Assembly: GCA_002049455.2 (NCBI GenBank)
Contig: KV919328.1
Span: 1 to 22,369 of the forward strand
Source: Porphyra umbilicalis
Taxonomy: Eukaryota > Rhodophyta > Bangiophyceae > Bangiales > Bangiaceae
Reading direction: 5' to 3'
Length of the DNA stretch: 22,369 bases
Shown here: positions 8,765 to 19,533 of the stretch, in pieces
Layout of the letters: every line of letters begins with the position of its first letter
Numbering within the stretch: position 1 is the first letter of the stretch
Notes under the pieces: generated by a model
What the model was told of the DNA's origin: nothing
What the model saw: the letters and a program-made list of their open reading frames with translations, nothing else
Databases searched by the model: none
Position numbers and translations under genes: made by a program

Positions 8765-9600
8765 ACCCCCTAGCTCCATGTAGCGAGGGCAGGGAGGCGT
8801 GCTGCCCGTCGGGCCCGGCGCAGCACACGCAGCGCTGCCCATAGTCGTGGCGCGCGGTACGTGGTGCCGCCGAGTATGTCCACGCCGACGGCGCCAGTGT
8901 TTGTCGTCAGCGCTCGTCGATGGATCTTCCCCTTCTCCCTCCGTTCTAGTATTCTCCCCGCGTCCCTCTCTGTCCTCTCGGAGGCGCTCGACCCCCACTC
9001 CGCACTTGCGGACCTCCCCAAACGTCCTCCCGGCACCGCCAACCGCCAGTGTGCCCTTGCGTGCCATGTCACCGCCCGCGCTCTTGCACACATCGCGACC
9101 GTTGCGGCGTCTGGGCCGCGTCAGCACGCACCGCCACGCTCTGTGCGCAGCGCTGGCGCCTCCCCGGCATCGCTGGGGAGCGGTCGCACCCGTCTGCTCA
9201 TGTTGGCACCTGCCCGAGCGTGCCGCACAGTTTCACCGGGCGCCGTCACTCTCATGACAGAGGGAGCGCGACCGTCACTCCCGCCACCAAGTTATTCACA
9301 CGCGGTGGGTGAGGAGCGGTCGCGTCCACCCCGCCGGTTCCAATCGGCCCTGCGGTCGGACGCGCAATCTCAATTATTGAATATTGGTCGGGACCGAACG
9401 ACCCTTGAGGAGAAATAATGAAGGATCTGCGTTGGTGTGGGGCCGAATTGATTTACGGGTGGGGCCAGAGCGACAGGGTGCGAATTCGAAACGCGAGAGT
9501 TGCGGGGATGTAAAGGGGTGCTACATGACTACTGCCCTCTCTTGCCCTCTGCCCAGACTCCCGCGCCTGACGAACCTGACTAAACATCTGCGAACCTGAG
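8765..9600. other. Spacer with domain-less overlapping ORFs
   Basis: Several ORFs cross this stretch on both strands (for example 8861-9418 on + and 8654-9127 on -), but they overlap each other, show no domain and look like composition effects. At 9384-9402 there is a short GGTCG...CGACC inverted repeat. AT-richer sequence around 9365-9425 precedes the C-rich tract. No gene is supported. Confidence 0.4.
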
Positions 9601-11165
9601 CTTGCCCCCCGCCGTCGGCCGCCACCGTCGGTGTCCGCCGCCGCCGCCCCCGCTCACCCTGCCGCCGCCACCGTCTTCGGCAGCCCCCCCCGTCTCTTCC
9701 TACGCCGCCTGCTGCCGCCACCCTTTCCGTCGCCGCCGTCCCCTCCCCCGCCGCTGTCGGCCGCCGGCGCCGTCTGCGGCTGGCCCCCCTGCCGCCACCC
9801 CCACAGCCGCCCCCGCCGTCGCTGCCTCGCCTGCCGCCGCCGACCGCCGCTGTCACCGCCCCCGCCGACTGCCGCTTCCACCATTCGCTGTCCCCGCCCT
9901 CTCCCCTGTCCCCGCCGTTGGCGACGGCCGCCCCCGCCGTCGCCGCTCATGCCGCCATTCCCGCCGCCGCCGCCGACGGCCGCCGCCCCCGACCGGACCG
10001 TCGCCGCTCGCCCCCGCCGCCGCCACATTCGACCGCCGCCCCCGCCGTCGCCCCCCCCGCACAATCGCCTCCGACCGCCGCCCCCGCTGTCGGCGCCCCC
10101 CAGCGCCGCCGCCGACGGCCGCCGTCACCACCCCCGCCGACCGACAGCTCCGTCGACCGCCACGTCCGCCCCCGCCCCCGTCCCCGCCGTCGCCGTCCGA
10201 CCCCGTCGCCGCCGTCGTCGTCCGCCCCCTACGACACAGCCGCCGACCGCCTCCCTGGCCGACCGCCGCTCCCGCCCCCGCCCCCATCCACGCCGGCTCC
10301 GTCCGCGCCGCGCGCCGCTACCGGCCACCGCCTCTGCCGTCGCCGCTCCGCCCGCCCCCGCCGACCGCCGCCTTCACCGTCGCCGCTCTGGCCGACGCCG
10401 CCGACAGCCGCCCCCGCCGCCGCCCCGGCCGACAGCCGCCCCAGCCAACGCCGGCTCCGCCGACCCGCCGCCGGCGACCGCCGATCTGGCCGTCGTTGCC
10501 ATCTTCGCCGCCGCCAACTGCGGCCACCACCGTCGTCTCCCCGGCTGACCGCCGCCCCCGCTCCCGCCCGCATCCACCCCGGCGCCGTCTGCGCCCCTTA
10601 CCACCACGGACCGCCGTCTCTGCTGTCGCTGCTCCGCCGGCCCCCGCGGACCGCCACACACGCCAACGCCGGCTCCGCCGCCCCCGCCGCCGTAGACTGC
10701 CGTGTCCGCTGTCGCCGCCCCCCCCTCCCCCGCCGACAGCCGCCCCCGACGCCGCTGCTCTGCCCGCCGCCGCCGACAGCCGCCCTCGCCGCCGCCCGCG
10801 CCGACCGCCGCCCCCGTCCACGCCGACGCCGTTTTCTTCCCCTGCCACCACGGACCGCCGCCCACACCGTCGCCGGCCCCGCCGCCAGCGCCGACAGCCA
10901 CCACCGACTGCTGCCCTCGTCCGCCTCACAGCTCCCGCCGCCGTTTTCCGCCGGCGCAACTCCTCCGCCGCCATCCCTCGCTACCCCCTCCGCCGCGAAG
11001 GGCTCTCGCGCTGCGTCCCCCGCCGCTGTCCCCCGCCACCCCCACTACTCCCTCCGCCCTGTCCCACAAAAACCCTCCGCCAGCGCCGCCGTCTGCGGCC
11101 GCCCCCGCCCTCCCCACGGCTGCCACCTGCAGTCGCCGACTCTGTGGGATCGCTGCCGCTGTAGC
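9601..11165. repeat. 1.5-kb C-rich, strand-asymmetric degenerate minisatellite
   Basis: The plus strand is almost entirely C and G with C far in excess, built from variants of CCGCC, GACCGCC, GCCCCCGCCGTCGCC and GACAGCCGCCCC without a strict period. T and A are scarce, so stop codons are nearly absent, and three plus frames stay open for hundreds of codons (9602-11164, 9631-10548, 9918-11291) along with several minus frames. Frames are not preferred over one another and no protein domain appears, so I read it as non-coding repeat. The minus strand carries many short G runs and could form G-quadruplexes. Confidence 0.75.
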
Positions 11166-12327
11166 ATCCGCAAAGTCAACGTACGGCGGCAGCCCCCCCG
11201 AAAGTATTGTATTCGTCAAACTCCCACCACACAGGTCGAGCTTGTGCGGTGCAGTTTCTCACTTGAGAAATTTCGCCGATATGAACAATAATAATTGTGC
11301 CAGAAACAGCAGTCTTGGCCAATGACATGTCCGGAATCCGGCAGATAACTACTCAAATAATGTTCTTCTCTGGGCGTTTTACTATCAAGGTCTGCAAATT
11401 TTCATGCGACAGCAATACCCCACACAGCAAATGCGGTACAGCGGGATTTGTGGCACAGAGGTGACAAGGCCGGCGGCGACCGAGGGGCGCATGCTGGCGG
11501 CCGACGTGCGCTGAAGGGCTTGTGTCACCAAGAGCAACCACGTCCGCGTGCCTGTGTGGTCGTGCCCGCTGGAGGGGGCTACGGCCCGGTGCCGTCCACC
11601 GTGCGCAGGGGTCCGCCAGTGCACGGTTCTGCAGTCAGCCTACTTCCTGAGCTGTCAACGCTTCCACGATTACAACTGCCTGCAGTGCCCACAACAGAAG
11701 TGCGCGACCACACAAGCGCACAAACACGCACTCAAAAGTCCCTGGCTGTGGGTCGCTGCCTTCTATTGACCCTTTCTGGCCGAGCCTTGGCCACTTTGGG
11801 GCAGCACAGCCCTGAGAGCGGGCGTGCCAGCTCCTTTGAAACCGCCCCAGTCAGCAAAGGGTGGCATGCACACAGTAGAGGGGGGCACGTAGACAGCACT
11901 TGGGCCACTCCTTTGCGCTAATCGGCAGGCCACGATGGCTGAAGGTGACCGTTTGACCGGCATGACTCAGCCTCGAAGGCCTTGCAAAACCTGAGGGGGT
12001 GCGACCCCAACACACGTCACGCACTCGAGCGGATTCTATCCGAATTGGTACCGAAAGGCCTCCACGTGTCTCGCCAGATTGCCTTGATTTGGGCGGTTTG
12101 GGCTCCGTTCACACGCTTTCCGTGACATGTTCGGCACGTATTCGACGGACGCCTCTTCATTTCGATACTGGCGACAACTCAGATAATGCCAGCCTTGGAA
12201 AGGGGGGTTTGATGCGATGAATATCGATCCAAGGCTTCGTGTCCAATCACAGCACGCCGCCAAATCAAGCACATGTCCCGGAACGCACGGGTCATCTTTC
12301 TATATAAATTTGGTAGCGAGCACTGCG
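11166..12327. other. Gene-poor spacer
   Basis: Composition returns to near balance after the C-rich tract. A short perfect inverted repeat TTTCTCA-CT-TGAGAAA lies at 11255-11270. ORFs at 11448-11921 (+), 11548-11769 (+, GTG start) and 11353-11541 (-) have no recognisable domain and overlap each other. A TATATAAATT word at 12301-12310 is TATA-box-like but precedes only the hairpin region. I support no gene here. Confidence 0.4.
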
Positions 12328-12429
12328 GCGAAAAACGCAGTGTCAGCGAGGCACCCTCGGGGCCCGAGCGTAGGCGCGGAGCGCCGGAGCCGGGCCCCGA
12401 GGGTGCCGAGATGACACTTCGTTTTTCGC
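12328..12429. repeat. Large imperfect inverted repeat (39-bp arms, 24-nt loop)
   Basis: The left arm 12328-12366 pairs with the right arm 12391-12429 with about four mismatches in 39. The inner part GGCACCCTCGGGGCCCG against CGGGCCCCGAGGGTGCC is perfect, as is GCGAAAAACG against CGTTTTTCGC. The 24-nt loop itself contains GGCGC-GGA-GCGCC. Weaker complementarity continues outward (CACTGCG against the GCAGAG side). Possible identities are a MITE-like element, a cruciform or a structured RNA. A TATATAAATT word sits 18 bp to the left. No coding function is inferred. Confidence 0.85.
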
Positions 12430-12582
12430 GCAGAGCGGAGCGTGGCTGCCTCTAGGATTTGCCCCGGGAAACACTGCACAGGCGCCCCCATGGAGCGTGC
12501 GGGGCGCCCAAAAAGTGCGCCCTACATCAGGCGCGCAGCGCCCTATATGGAGGCGGTGGGGGCGTAGCGGAGGTGGGGGGCG

Positions 12583-12630
12583 CGCACGCCCTGATAGCCG
12601 CACGCCCTGATAGCCGCACGCCCTGATAGC
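12583..12630. repeat. Perfect 16-bp tandem triplication
   Basis: The unit CGCACGCCCTGATAGC occurs three times head to tail without mismatch at 12583, 12599 and 12615. It follows the large hairpin by about 150 bp. It is too short and lacks spacers, so it is not a CRISPR array. Confidence 0.95.
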
Positions 12631-12717
12631 GCCTGGCTTCTTTGCGGGCGATCCGGTGTTCAAACCCGCGGCTTTTTTGCCACACGCTCTCTTAGCACAC
12701 CATTAGTGGTACCTAAT

Positions 12718-12994
12718 ACACGATCCAACCCCAACTACACGATCCGACCCTACTAATCCACAATCCAACCCTGGCATTACCGGTACTCCTGGCGACGACG
12801 CTGATACGTGTCCTCCGTTGGCAACCACGAAGTGCGGCCAACAACGTCGAGGCCAACGGCGCTCAGATCTTCGAAAGGTAGCCCACTCTGTTTCACCCAT
12901 TACATTGCCCGTTGGCAACGCGTTGGCCCGTTGGCAACTGACCACTCGCAGGGCCACACGTAGCGGTTTCATTTCACCGTTTCAGACCGTTGGC
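12718..12994. repeat. Short dispersed repeats: ACACGATCC-type and CCGTTGGCAAC words
   Basis: At 12718-12775 three diverged copies of a unit of about 20 bp carry CGATCCAACCC, CGATCCGACCC and CAATCCAACCC. To the right the 11-mer CCGTTGGCAAC occurs at 12815, 12909 and 12928, with shorter CCGTTGGC at 12987 and CGTTGGCC at 12921. GTTGGCAAC is a near-palindrome and could be a protein-binding site, but no regulated gene is adjacent. Confidence 0.6.
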
Positions 12995-12999
12995 CCGAC

Positions 13000-15900
13000 A
13001 TTGGTGGGAATGCTCTAAGTGCTTCGACAGGCGTTCTGCTTACAGTCTGGCCCCTCACTTGACCTGGGGTGCACCAAAATATAGCCCTCCTCCTAGAGCT
13101 GAGACACTCGTCGAATGTTGTTCTTCACGTTCTTCAGATCCAAATTCGTGGGACAGCCCTGCGTATCCAGCAGACAGCTGGATGTAATCAAATGACTCAA
13201 ATGCATCCAAGTCCAATTGAGCGCCGCGTCATTCCTGATCCGTCCGTGGGATCCACCACCTAGACTGGCCCTGGCCGCTGTGTGGACTGCACCAGCTCCG
13301 CCGGTAGCTAGTACGGGCCAAATGTTGACCACTTTTTCTCAGAGCACGGGCACCAGTGCGCTCCAGGAGAAACAAAGCATACTGGGAAGCTGCTGAGAGT
13401 GAGATTAACATTGTCGTGTTCTTTTCTTCGTCAGTGCCTACCATGTCCGTGAGCTATGAGCAGAAGAAGCAAGTCTGACAGTGGAAAAGAACCCGATAAT
13501 GTCGACCAGCCTTCCCCGCCAATGAAGGCACTGGGTTCATGACATCGGGCGATCTGCACCAATCAATCACTGTCATTGCACTACCGCAATCAATATTCTG
13601 GAGCGGGGGTGGCTTGCAGGGGCTCCTGTGGCACCCTTCGACGTTCCAGAGAAGTAATAAACAAACATGGAAAATTTTGCTACGAGCATACCCTTCATGC
13701 TCTGGACGTCATTTTTTCTCATAAAATCGACAAGACACACTACCTTGGTATAGGTCCGGAGCGGTGCTCACATCTGTATCGACGTCGTCATGGGTGGACT
13801 TGGTATATAGACGTACGCTGAACGGCATGACGACTCGGGGTGGAATCGCCGCTCAGCGCCTGAAGCAGCGGACTCGAGTGTGGTCAACATTTCTGAAGCT
13901 GGTCGACATTTGGCCCCAACAGGCTACCAGATGCCATCGTCGTCCGAGGGCGCCCCATGGGTCTCATGGGTAAGCTGTGCGGGGCGTCGCGGTCGTGCCT
14001 GCAATACACGTTGAGAGGTATTGTTGCGCACCAGTCAACTCTCCCCGCCCGAGCTCTGAGAACCGGTCCGGTCTGCCACACGATTCCCGCTGACACTTCC
14101 GCCAATGTCGGGGCCTGGCGCGATGCACCGGCACGACTTTTGCCCCGCTCGTGCTGAACCGTGTAGCATATCTCTGCTCCCAATTGGCAATTGGCCACAA
14201 GTAGCCTCTTTGACGGGCCAAAGCCCATGTATTGTGGGAATTGGCCTGTGGCACGGCCTTTGGGGGGTTACTTCCTCTTTGTTCATTTTTATTGTTTGTT
14301 TGCTTGCTTGTCTTATCTGTCTGCCGGCACTCATTACGATCGCTTGTGATCGGACGGTCGATCGACCGGTGCCCTCGTTTGTATTAAATCACCGTGGGTC
14401 CGGGGTCGCCGTCGTGGGCACCACCCGGCTCCCCATCGGATGCCCTTCAACAAAAGGTCTTTCTTCCTCGCCGCGACGGCGATAGAACTCGCTTTATTGC
14501 TGGGCTACGGTCGGTCTCAGTACACTGGTAATTGAACTAACGTTATTAATACGACAAACCGACCTGATGCGAGAACGTTGCATTCTTTGGTACCCAGACA
14601 ACCAATCGATGCCGGCGGCCTGTGCTAACTGCTCGGCGAGTTTTTTGTCTCTGCCCCCCCCCCCCCCTCGCATCGAGCAGATTCTGCAGTGTCGGACCCC
14701 ATCCACCCTTTGGAATCCTTGGAGCCGCCGACATGCGCGTGGCAGGATGCAACGCCTCTTTTTGGGGGCCCCACCAGGCAACGGCTCCGCACACTCCGTG
14801 ATGGCCTGGGCTCGACTCGACTCGCTGATGGTGACGCACACCCCGTGCGCCTTCATCCCATGCCGCCATTTGGGAGCGCGGGGCTCCAGACCGGTACCCC
14901 AATATCGACCTCGGTTCGCTGTTCGCCACTCGTCGGTTTGTATGCTCGCATTGTCGATTGCTCCCTCTTCTCATGGTTCTTTGGCCTGTGTTTTTCCTTG
15001 CTCTGATAAACGGTTTCCCTTTCCCCGCTTTCTCTCCACCCATCTTTTCCCGTCTCCCAGTTTCCACCTCGTACTCGTCTGCCCTTGCCTGCCTCGTCGG
15101 GTCATCTACTGTTTATGCTTACGCCTCTTCCCGCAGCTATGCATTCGCCTCCCGTTTGATTGCCTCTGTTGACATGAGGTTGGCCATGGCTGTGGTTTTC
15201 AGGCCCCTCTCCCACCCACTGCCCGCCCGCTTCATCTTTGCTTCGCTTTGAATACACGTTTATCTCCCGTGTCCATTCTCTTTTCTTGGTATATGTGCAG
15301 ATAGTCTGTGGCAGCCTCTTGTTTTCCCCTGCGGTGATGTGCATCTTCTCAGACAGACCAACAGGCACCTGAACCTGTCAGGATGACCTCTTAGCTGCAT
15401 CCATAACTGGTCGGGCACAAAGAGCCTCTCCACAGCGCGTGCGTACGGCAACGACGAGCAGCCAAGCGTATTCATGCACATGTTTCGGGGCTTCTCATGC
15501 TGTGTTTCACCCTCGAGAGAGCGCAGCGGTGCGGCGCAAGCATACAAGAAGTGCGACCGGGCATGTCGGGGGTGTGCCCGTTTGTGAGGTTGCCTACTTT
15601 TATCGACTGAGGTGGTGTGGGGCAGCTTGGGGGAAGTCGAGCGCGCCCACCTTTGCTTTGCAAATGCGTTGGAAGCAGCTCTTGCGCGGTGGGTACTCGG
15701 TACCTTGCGTCCTTTTCTTCTCTGTATTCATTCTGTCACATCTGTCTTGTGGTTTGGCGCTCTGTTTTGCCGCACATACTCTTTTTCTGTCCTTTCGGTA
15801 TGGTACCAGTTGTTGTGGCTGCTCTTCCATGTCGTCCGAGACCGTCTACGCTCGTGCTTTGCTTTTTTCTTTAGAGGTGACTTCGCTGGTGTCTCGCTGT

Positions 15901-16033
15901 GTCATTTGAGTTGCTTGTGTCACCTGCATACCCTCAGAACTAAATCCGACTGCTTATTGCATGCAATGGGACAACGCATACTACGTCTGCACGGGACGGG
16001 GGCAGAAAAGGCGACATGATTATACGTGGTTTA
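13000..16033. other. 3-kb lower-GC region without a supported gene
   Basis: Base composition is more balanced than in the coding regions and stop codons are frequent. Small ORFs on both strands carry no domain I recognise. A T-rich stretch with TTTGTTTGCTTGC words lies around 14275-14320. Minus-strand patches at about 14500-14860 and 15369-15480 have somewhat protein-like translations, but no full gene can be built. No tRNA or rRNA was recognised. The region may hold decayed transposable-element sequence. Confidence 0.4.
14654..14667. repeat. C14 homopolymer tract
   Basis: Fourteen consecutive C on the plus strand, flanked by CTG and TCG. On the minus strand it joins two protein-like translations in different frames, the same pattern as in the methyltransferase gene at the right end. 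Confidence 0.9.
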
Positions 16034-16396
16034 TTAACTCTCGTTGGCCATGGCCATGACGGCCTCCTCGCGGCTCTCAGCCGAAAGCCACTGCTCAATC
16101 CCAGGCAATGCGCTGGGGTGCGACCCCGACACGAGCGCGTCCTGCTCCCCACCACCGCCGCTTCCTCCCTCTCCCGGCCGGCCACCGGGTCCAAGGGTCA
16201 GGGCGGCCTGGAGCATCTCAACAATGGCGGGCGCATCATCAGCTGGTGCAATATCTTGTGGAGCACCCGCTGCCTCCAGACGCGCACGGATGGCCCTCGT
16301 CACATCTGGCGGTGTACAGTTGGCCCTCAGCCAACACCGCATGATGGCTGACGGGGTGACCGTACTGGTTGATTGTTTAAGTATCTCACCGTCACT
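16034..16396 (-). pseudogene. C-terminal fragment resembling a pogo/Tigger (DDE_1) transposase
   Basis: The last 120 residues of a minus-strand frame ending at 16034 contain TVTPSAIMRCWLRANCTPPD at about 16361-16300. This resembles the conserved tail after the DDE_1 catalytic domain of pogo/Tigger/Jerky-type transposases (W..V.p.tI..CW.ka.. pattern). An acidic tail GIEQWLSAESREEAVMAMANES also fits such proteins. The catalytic Asp/Asp/Glu region is absent: upstream of about 16396 the frame becomes Arg/Gly-rich sequence in the EF-G promoter area. The only in-frame starts nearby are GTG-like. I read it as a 5'-truncated relic. It could instead be the last exon of an undetected gene, since TCAATCAG just upstream is a possible acceptor. 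Confidence 0.45.
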
Positions 16397-16980
16397 GATT
16401 GACCAATTTAATTTCCGACGGTCGACCCACCCAATTGGAGGGCGTAAATTTCGCTGCCGTTGAGTCGTTTCCGGACCCGCAAACCGCCTCCTCGCGTCGA
16501 CCCCGCCGGTTCCTTCTCGCCGGTCGAGCTTGTGGCTGAAAGCCGCCGACGCTGCGCGTTGAGTGGCTGCGCCCGACGGCGGGTGGTTGACAGCCACCGG
16601 GCAATCTCCGCCGCCGCCGGGTTTGGGTCTCGTGGCGACGGGGGGCCACACCCTCCCGCCCGCCGGTTTGGCATGCAGCGGGCTGGAATGCCGGTCGGCG
16701 GCCGAGATCCGGCGTGACAGGGCCGGTGCCCGAGCGCGCCCGCGCGTAGCTCGCCCCCAAGCGCGTGGTCTTCAGCTCAACTCTCCGCCGCTTGGCCACC
16801 CCTTCCCCTTGGCCCTGGCCTGGCACCACGACGCAGTCCACGCTACCTGACGTCCGTCGCTCTGCTTGACGGTTGTCGACCCTCTGAGCGGCCGGCTCTC
16901 TCATCCCATTCCCACCACACCCCCCCTTTCCCTTCCCCGCGCGCGCCGCGGTCCCGCCCCTCCACCGCAAGGTCGCCACC
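16397..16980 (+). promoter_or_regulatory. Promoter and 5' UTR region of the plastid EF-G gene
   Basis: This stretch directly precedes the EF-G start. Positions 16897-16970 are pyrimidine-rich (CCACCACACCCCCCC, CCCTTTCCCTTCCCC), typical of a leader or initiator region, and end with GTCGCCACC before the ATG. No TATA box was identified. Minus-strand ORFs across it (16392-17192, 16843-17223) overlap the EF-G exon and are treated as shadows. Confidence 0.45.
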
Positions 16981-19533
16981 ATGTCGACCGGTTTCGTGAC
17001 GCCCGTCGCGGCGGCACCGGGCTCGACGCGCAGCGCGACTCGCGCGGACGTGCGGTCGTCGACATGGAGCGGCCTCCGCTCCTCGGCCGCGCCGCTTGCG
17101 CTGCGCGCGACCCGCGTCGCCCCGCCGGTGCTGCCGAAGGTCACGTCGGCGGCGCCGACGACCATGGCCGTCGGCCGTGAGTACCCCATCAAGGATTACC
17201 GCAACATTGGTATCATGGCACACATTGACGTAAGTTGGTTGGATGGTGCACCGTGTGGGGTGAGACCTGTTGCTTGGCCGGACTGGGAGTCGATGTCGGG
17301 CTGTCGCTGCTGCGTTCGTCAGTGGGTGCGTGGTGTTCCGCCTGGCAGGCCTCCGTAGGGCTTGTGTGGCCCGTGAGGACTGCTTCTGATATCTAGCTCT
17401 ATCTACTTGTACGACCTCCCGTTTCGCTGTCTCTTGCGATCACCTGGTGTTGGACGCTCGCAGGCCGGAAAGACGACCACGACTGAGCGCATCCTGTACT
17501 ACACTGGCAAGTCTTACAAGATTGGTGAGGTGCACGACGGCGCCGCCACTATGGACTGGATGGCCCAGGAGCAGGAGCGTGGCATCACCATCACGTCTGC
17601 CGCCACCACCACTTTCTGGAAGGACTGCCGGATCAACATCATTGACACCCCCGGTCACGTCGACTTCACCCTGGAGGTCGAGCGCTCCCTCCGTGTCCTC
17701 GACGGTGCCGTTGCCGTCTTTGACTCGGTGTCGGGTGTAGAGCCCCAGTCCGAGACGGTGTGGCGTCAGGCCAACAAGTACAAGGTCCCTCGCATGTGCT
17801 TTGCCAACAAGATGGACCGCATTGGCGCGGACTTTTATAACACGGTGGAGATGATGAAGACCAACCTTGGCGCGGTCCCCGCCGTCCTGCAGCTGCCCGT
17901 CGGTGCCGAGTCGGACCTGAGTGGCATTGTCGACCTGCTGACGATGAAGGCCATTATCTGGGATTCCGACACCCTCGGCGCCTCTTTCCACGAGGAAGAG
18001 ATTCCTGATGACCTCAAAGAGCGCGCGGAAGAGTACCGCGAGCAGCTGATTGAGCTTGCCGTCGAGCAGGACGATGACATTATGGAGCGGTACCTGGAGG
18101 GCGAGGAGATTGACATCCCGACCATCAAGAAGTGCATCCGCAAGGGCACCATCAACCTTTCCATTGTGCCCGTCGTGTGCGGCTCTGCGTACAAGAACAT
18201 TGGTGTGCAACCGCTGCTCGACGCTGTCGCCGATTACATGCCGTCCCCCATCGACGTGCCCCCGATTGCGGGCGTTGCGGTTGACGACCCGGAAGTCAAG
18301 ATGGAGCGCTTGTCGAGCGACGAGGAGCCCTTCTCGGCGCTGGCCTTCAAGATTGCCACCGATCCGTTTGTCGGCACCCTAACCTTCTGCCGCATCTACT
18401 CTGGGGTGCTCAACGCCGGCACGACGGTGTTGAACACGGTTAAGAACAAGAAGGAGCGCATTGGCCGGATGTTGCTCATGCACGCCAACGACCGTGAGGA
18501 TGTGAAGGAGGCGCGCGCGGGCGACATCATTGCGGTGGCGGGCCTCAAGGACACCATCACGGGTGAGACGCTGTGCGACCCGGGGTCGCCAGTCATCCTG
18601 GAGCGGATGGAGTTCCCCGAACCGGTCATCAAGGTGTCGGTGGAGCCGAAGTCCAAGGCCGACAATGAGAAGATGGGCGCTGCGCTTGTCAAGCTTGCTC
18701 AGGAGGACCCGTCCTTCCGCTTTTCTCGCGACGACGACTCGAACCAGACGGTCATTGAGGGCATGGGCGAGCTCCACCTTGACATCATTGTCGACCGGAT
18801 GAAGCGCGAGTTCAACGTCGAGTGCGAGGTCGGTGCCCCGCAGGTTGCCTACCGTGAGACGATCACCAAGAAGGCGGTCATTGACTACACGCACAAGAAG
18901 CAGTCGGGTGGCAGCGGCCAGTACGCCCGCGTGGTCATGGAGTTTGAGCCGTTTGGCGAGGAGGAGTCCAAGGATGATGACAAGGCTGGCGGTTCGACCG
19001 GCTTTGAGTTCACCTCGACCATCAAGGGTGGTTCCGTGCCCCGCGAGTACTGGACGGGTGTACAGAAGGGTGTCGAGTCGGAGCTGATGAACGGTGTTGT
19101 TGCCGGCTTCCCGCTGCTCAACCTCCGCGCCACGCTCACCGACGGCGCCTACCACAATGTCGATTCGTCGGTGCTCGCGTTTGAGATTGCCGCGCGGGCA
19201 GCCTTCCGCGAGGGCATGCGCAAGGCCGGCCCCAAGCTGATGGAGCCGGTCATGAAGGTTGAGGTCGTCACCCCCGAGGAGTACATGGGCGACGTCCTCG
19301 GCGACATTAACAGCCGGCGCGGGCTGGTGCAGAACCTGGGCGACCGCGGCAACACCAAGGTCATCACCGCCCTGGTGCCCCTCGCACAGATGTTCTCGTA
19401 CATCAGCAACCTGCGGTCGATGTCCAAGGGCCGCGCCTCGTACTCGATGCAGCTCGACTCGTACGACATTGTGCCCGCCGCGGTGGCGCTGGAGATTTCT
19501 GCCAAGTTCGGCAAGCCAGTGGTGGCCGAGTAA
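16981..19533 (+). CDS. fusA: Plastid translation elongation factor G (nuclear-encoded, two exons)
   Basis: EF-G is the GTPase that moves tRNAs and mRNA through the ribosome after peptide-bond formation. Exon 1 is 16981-17229 and exon 2 is 17464-19533, giving 772 residues. Residues 1 to about 70 form a Ser/Thr/Ala/Arg-rich presequence with FVTP near the N-terminus and no hydrophobic signal peptide, so targeting to a primary plastid is likely. The GTPase motifs are intact: AHIDAGKT (80-87, split by the intron), RGITIT (122-127), DTPGH (144-148), NKMD (198-201) and GSAYKN. Later domains show GMGELHLDI (domain III), [14 protein letters not shown] (domain IV) and [21 protein letters not shown] (domain V). 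Sequence similarity is closest to plant cpEF-G/SCO1. A short acidic insert (EEESKDDDK) lies in domain IV. The start has a strong Kozak context. A mitochondrial EF-G1 is less likely. Confidence 0.95.
17230..17463 (+). other. Phase-0 spliceosomal intron in the EF-G gene
   Basis: The 234-nt intron has donor GTAAGT at 17230 and acceptor CTCGCAG ending at 17463. Splicing joins GIMAHID to [10 protein letters not shown] and rebuilds the universal P-loop, so the boundaries are fixed by protein conservation. Without splicing, exon 1 runs into intron sequence and stops at 17358. Confidence 0.95.

Noticed and set aside
9602..11291. Long overlapping plus-strand ORFs of 305 to 520 codons that look like Pro/Arg-rich proteins
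   Set aside because: All frames are open because the tract lacks T and A. No frame is preferred, no domain appears, and the frames are equally low-complexity.
12583..12630. Possible CRISPR array
   Set aside because: The repeats are 16 bp with no spacers, and the window is eukaryotic.
12640..12680. tRNA-like T-loop (GTGTTCAAACCCG)
   Set aside because: The flanking bases do not form a T-stem and no A-box, anticodon arm or acceptor pairing was found.
16392..17192. 266-codon minus-strand ORF across the EF-G start
   Set aside because: It overlaps EF-G exon 1 and its promoter, is Arg/Gly-rich and has no recognisable domain.
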